This document shows positions 5,930 through 6,645 of a DNA stretch of 6,645 bases, one piece after another; the first letter of the stretch is position 1; each line of letters opens with the position of its first letter. This DNA comes from Bacteroidia bacterium (GTDB lineage: Bacteria > Bacteroidota > Bacteroidia > Bacteroidales > P3), in NCBI GenBank assembly GCA_025999775.1, contig BNXT01000081.1, positions 1-6,645 on the forward strand, written 5' to 3'. Both the position numbers and the translations under genes were made by a program. The notes below the pieces were generated by a model. It was given only the letters and a program-made list of their open reading frames with translations, searched no databases and was not told the DNA's origin.

Positions 5930-6645
5930 TGAATGTTCCACTTTTTTTGCGTTGGTAAAATTGTGTCGGATATTCCAAGTTTATAAACCGTTATTGGATT
6001 TAATTTTTTGAATAACATTGCCGTATCTTCCTGTGGATTAATCGCTTCAAGTATTGCTCCCAAAAGTGCGATTGCTTGCGGCGTGTACTTTAATGCCAAT
6101 TTTTTAATTTTTGATATTTCTTGTTCATCAAGTTTTTTTATCAGATATATCAAACGCTGACAAGCGTGGTCTGGCGTGGTATCGGGAATGTTTTTTAAAA
6201 ACCGCAAACAATCAAGCAATCTCAGGAACGGAATATTTTCTTTTGTAATTGTATTTTCCTGCCGCATGAAACGAATACGATAGATACCTCTAACAATGGC
6301 TTTTTTTTCTTTTCGCATACCAATTTCTAAAATGGCAGAAACTTGCGTAGTAAGAGCAAAATCGTTAAAGGCAGAATATCCTGTAATATAGCCTATTAAT
6401 TTACCGTCTTTTTTAAGTAAATCTTTCACAACTTGATAAGTGTCAGGCGAAAGTTCTCCAAATTTGCTGATTTGTGGTTTGTAAAAACGACCTTTGGAAA
6501 GACGACGCAAATAACCCTTCGCAACAAGCGCATTGAGACTTCGACTCACCGCACTGGAATTTCTCACCGTCATAGAAAAATCATCTGCGGTGAAAACAAA
6601 TCCAATCTGAAAACTATCTATTGTATCTTTCAGTATATCAATCAT
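5926..6645 (-). CDS. abiEi: AbiEi-like winged-helix antitoxin
   Basis: This 239-residue protein is the likely antitoxin partner of the AbiEii toxin downstream. Residues about 1-57 form a winged helix-turn-helix. Its recognition region is S30-S-A-V-S-R-S-L-N-A-L followed by the wing GYLRRLSKGRFYKP at 44-57, a pattern typical of AbiEi and DUF6088 proteins. The next part, with GYITGYSAFNDFALTTQ at 85-101, resembles the AbiEi core that follows the helix-turn-helix. The C-terminal part is mostly helical and ends in a Lys-rich tail. Known AbiEi proteins repress their own operon by binding inverted repeats upstream of the gene and counter the toxin without a stable complex. The start ATG is the last three bases of the window (6645-6643). 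The fold seems complete from there, but an upstream start cannot be excluded, and the promoter and operators lie outside the window. Confidence 0.85.
   Translation of the reverse strand: MIDILKDTIDSFQIGFVFTADDFSMTVRNSSAVSRSLNALVAKGYLRRLSKGRFYKPQISKFGELSPDTYQVVKDLLKKDGKLIGYITGYSAFNDFALTTQVSAILEIGMRKEKKAIVRGIYRIRFMRQENTITKENIPFLRLLDCLRFLKNIPDTTPDHACQRLIYLIKKLDEQEISKIKKLALKYTPQAIALLGAILEAINPQEDTAMLFKKLNPITVYKLGISDTILPTQKKWNIQ

Overview
The window looks like an accessory region of a Bacteroidota (probably Bacteroidales-type) chromosome. The evidence is indirect. The three plus-strand genes have A/T-rich leaders with no Shine-Dalgarno sequence, base composition is moderate, and the protein families and their arrangement fit that phylum. 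No rRNA, tRNA, CRISPR array or insertion sequence was seen.

The left two thirds (73-4894) is a compact plus-strand operon of three genes with gaps of 23 and 41 bases. The first encodes a 1115-residue protein with an N-terminal zinc ribbon and four tandem AAA+ ATPase domains of the CbbX/CfxQ/SpoVK type. The second encodes a protein with two zinc ribbons, a Pro/Gln/Thr linker and a C-terminal FHA phosphothreonine-binding domain. The third encodes a complete PP2C-type Ser/Thr phosphatase. Together they look like a cytoplasmic remodelling machine under Ser/Thr phosphorylation control: the FHA protein would read a phosphorylation mark, the phosphatase would erase it, and the ATPase would do mechanical work on a partner. 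The expected writer, a Ser/Thr kinase, is not in the window; it may lie upstream, where only the possible last codons of another gene are visible.

The right third (4979-6645) is a minus-strand pair convergent with the operon. It is a type IV toxin-antitoxin module of the AbiE family: an AbiEi-like winged-helix antitoxin, followed with a 4-base ATGA overlap by an AbiEii nucleotidyltransferase toxin. It is somewhat more A+T-rich than the operon and could be a separately acquired defence or stabilisation cassette.

The most notable feature is the architecture of the four-AAA protein. Domains 2 and 4 are canonical, with Walker A, Walker B DE, a pore-loop Tyr and a sensor-2-like Arg. Domain 1 has lost the Walker B acids, and domain 3 has an altered pore loop and no sensor-2-like Arg. 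This alternation of degenerate and canonical modules resembles single-chain AAA+ machines with regulatory and working sites. The same-spaced CxxC-x10-CxxC zinc ribbon in the ATPase and the FHA protein is a second link between the two gene products.
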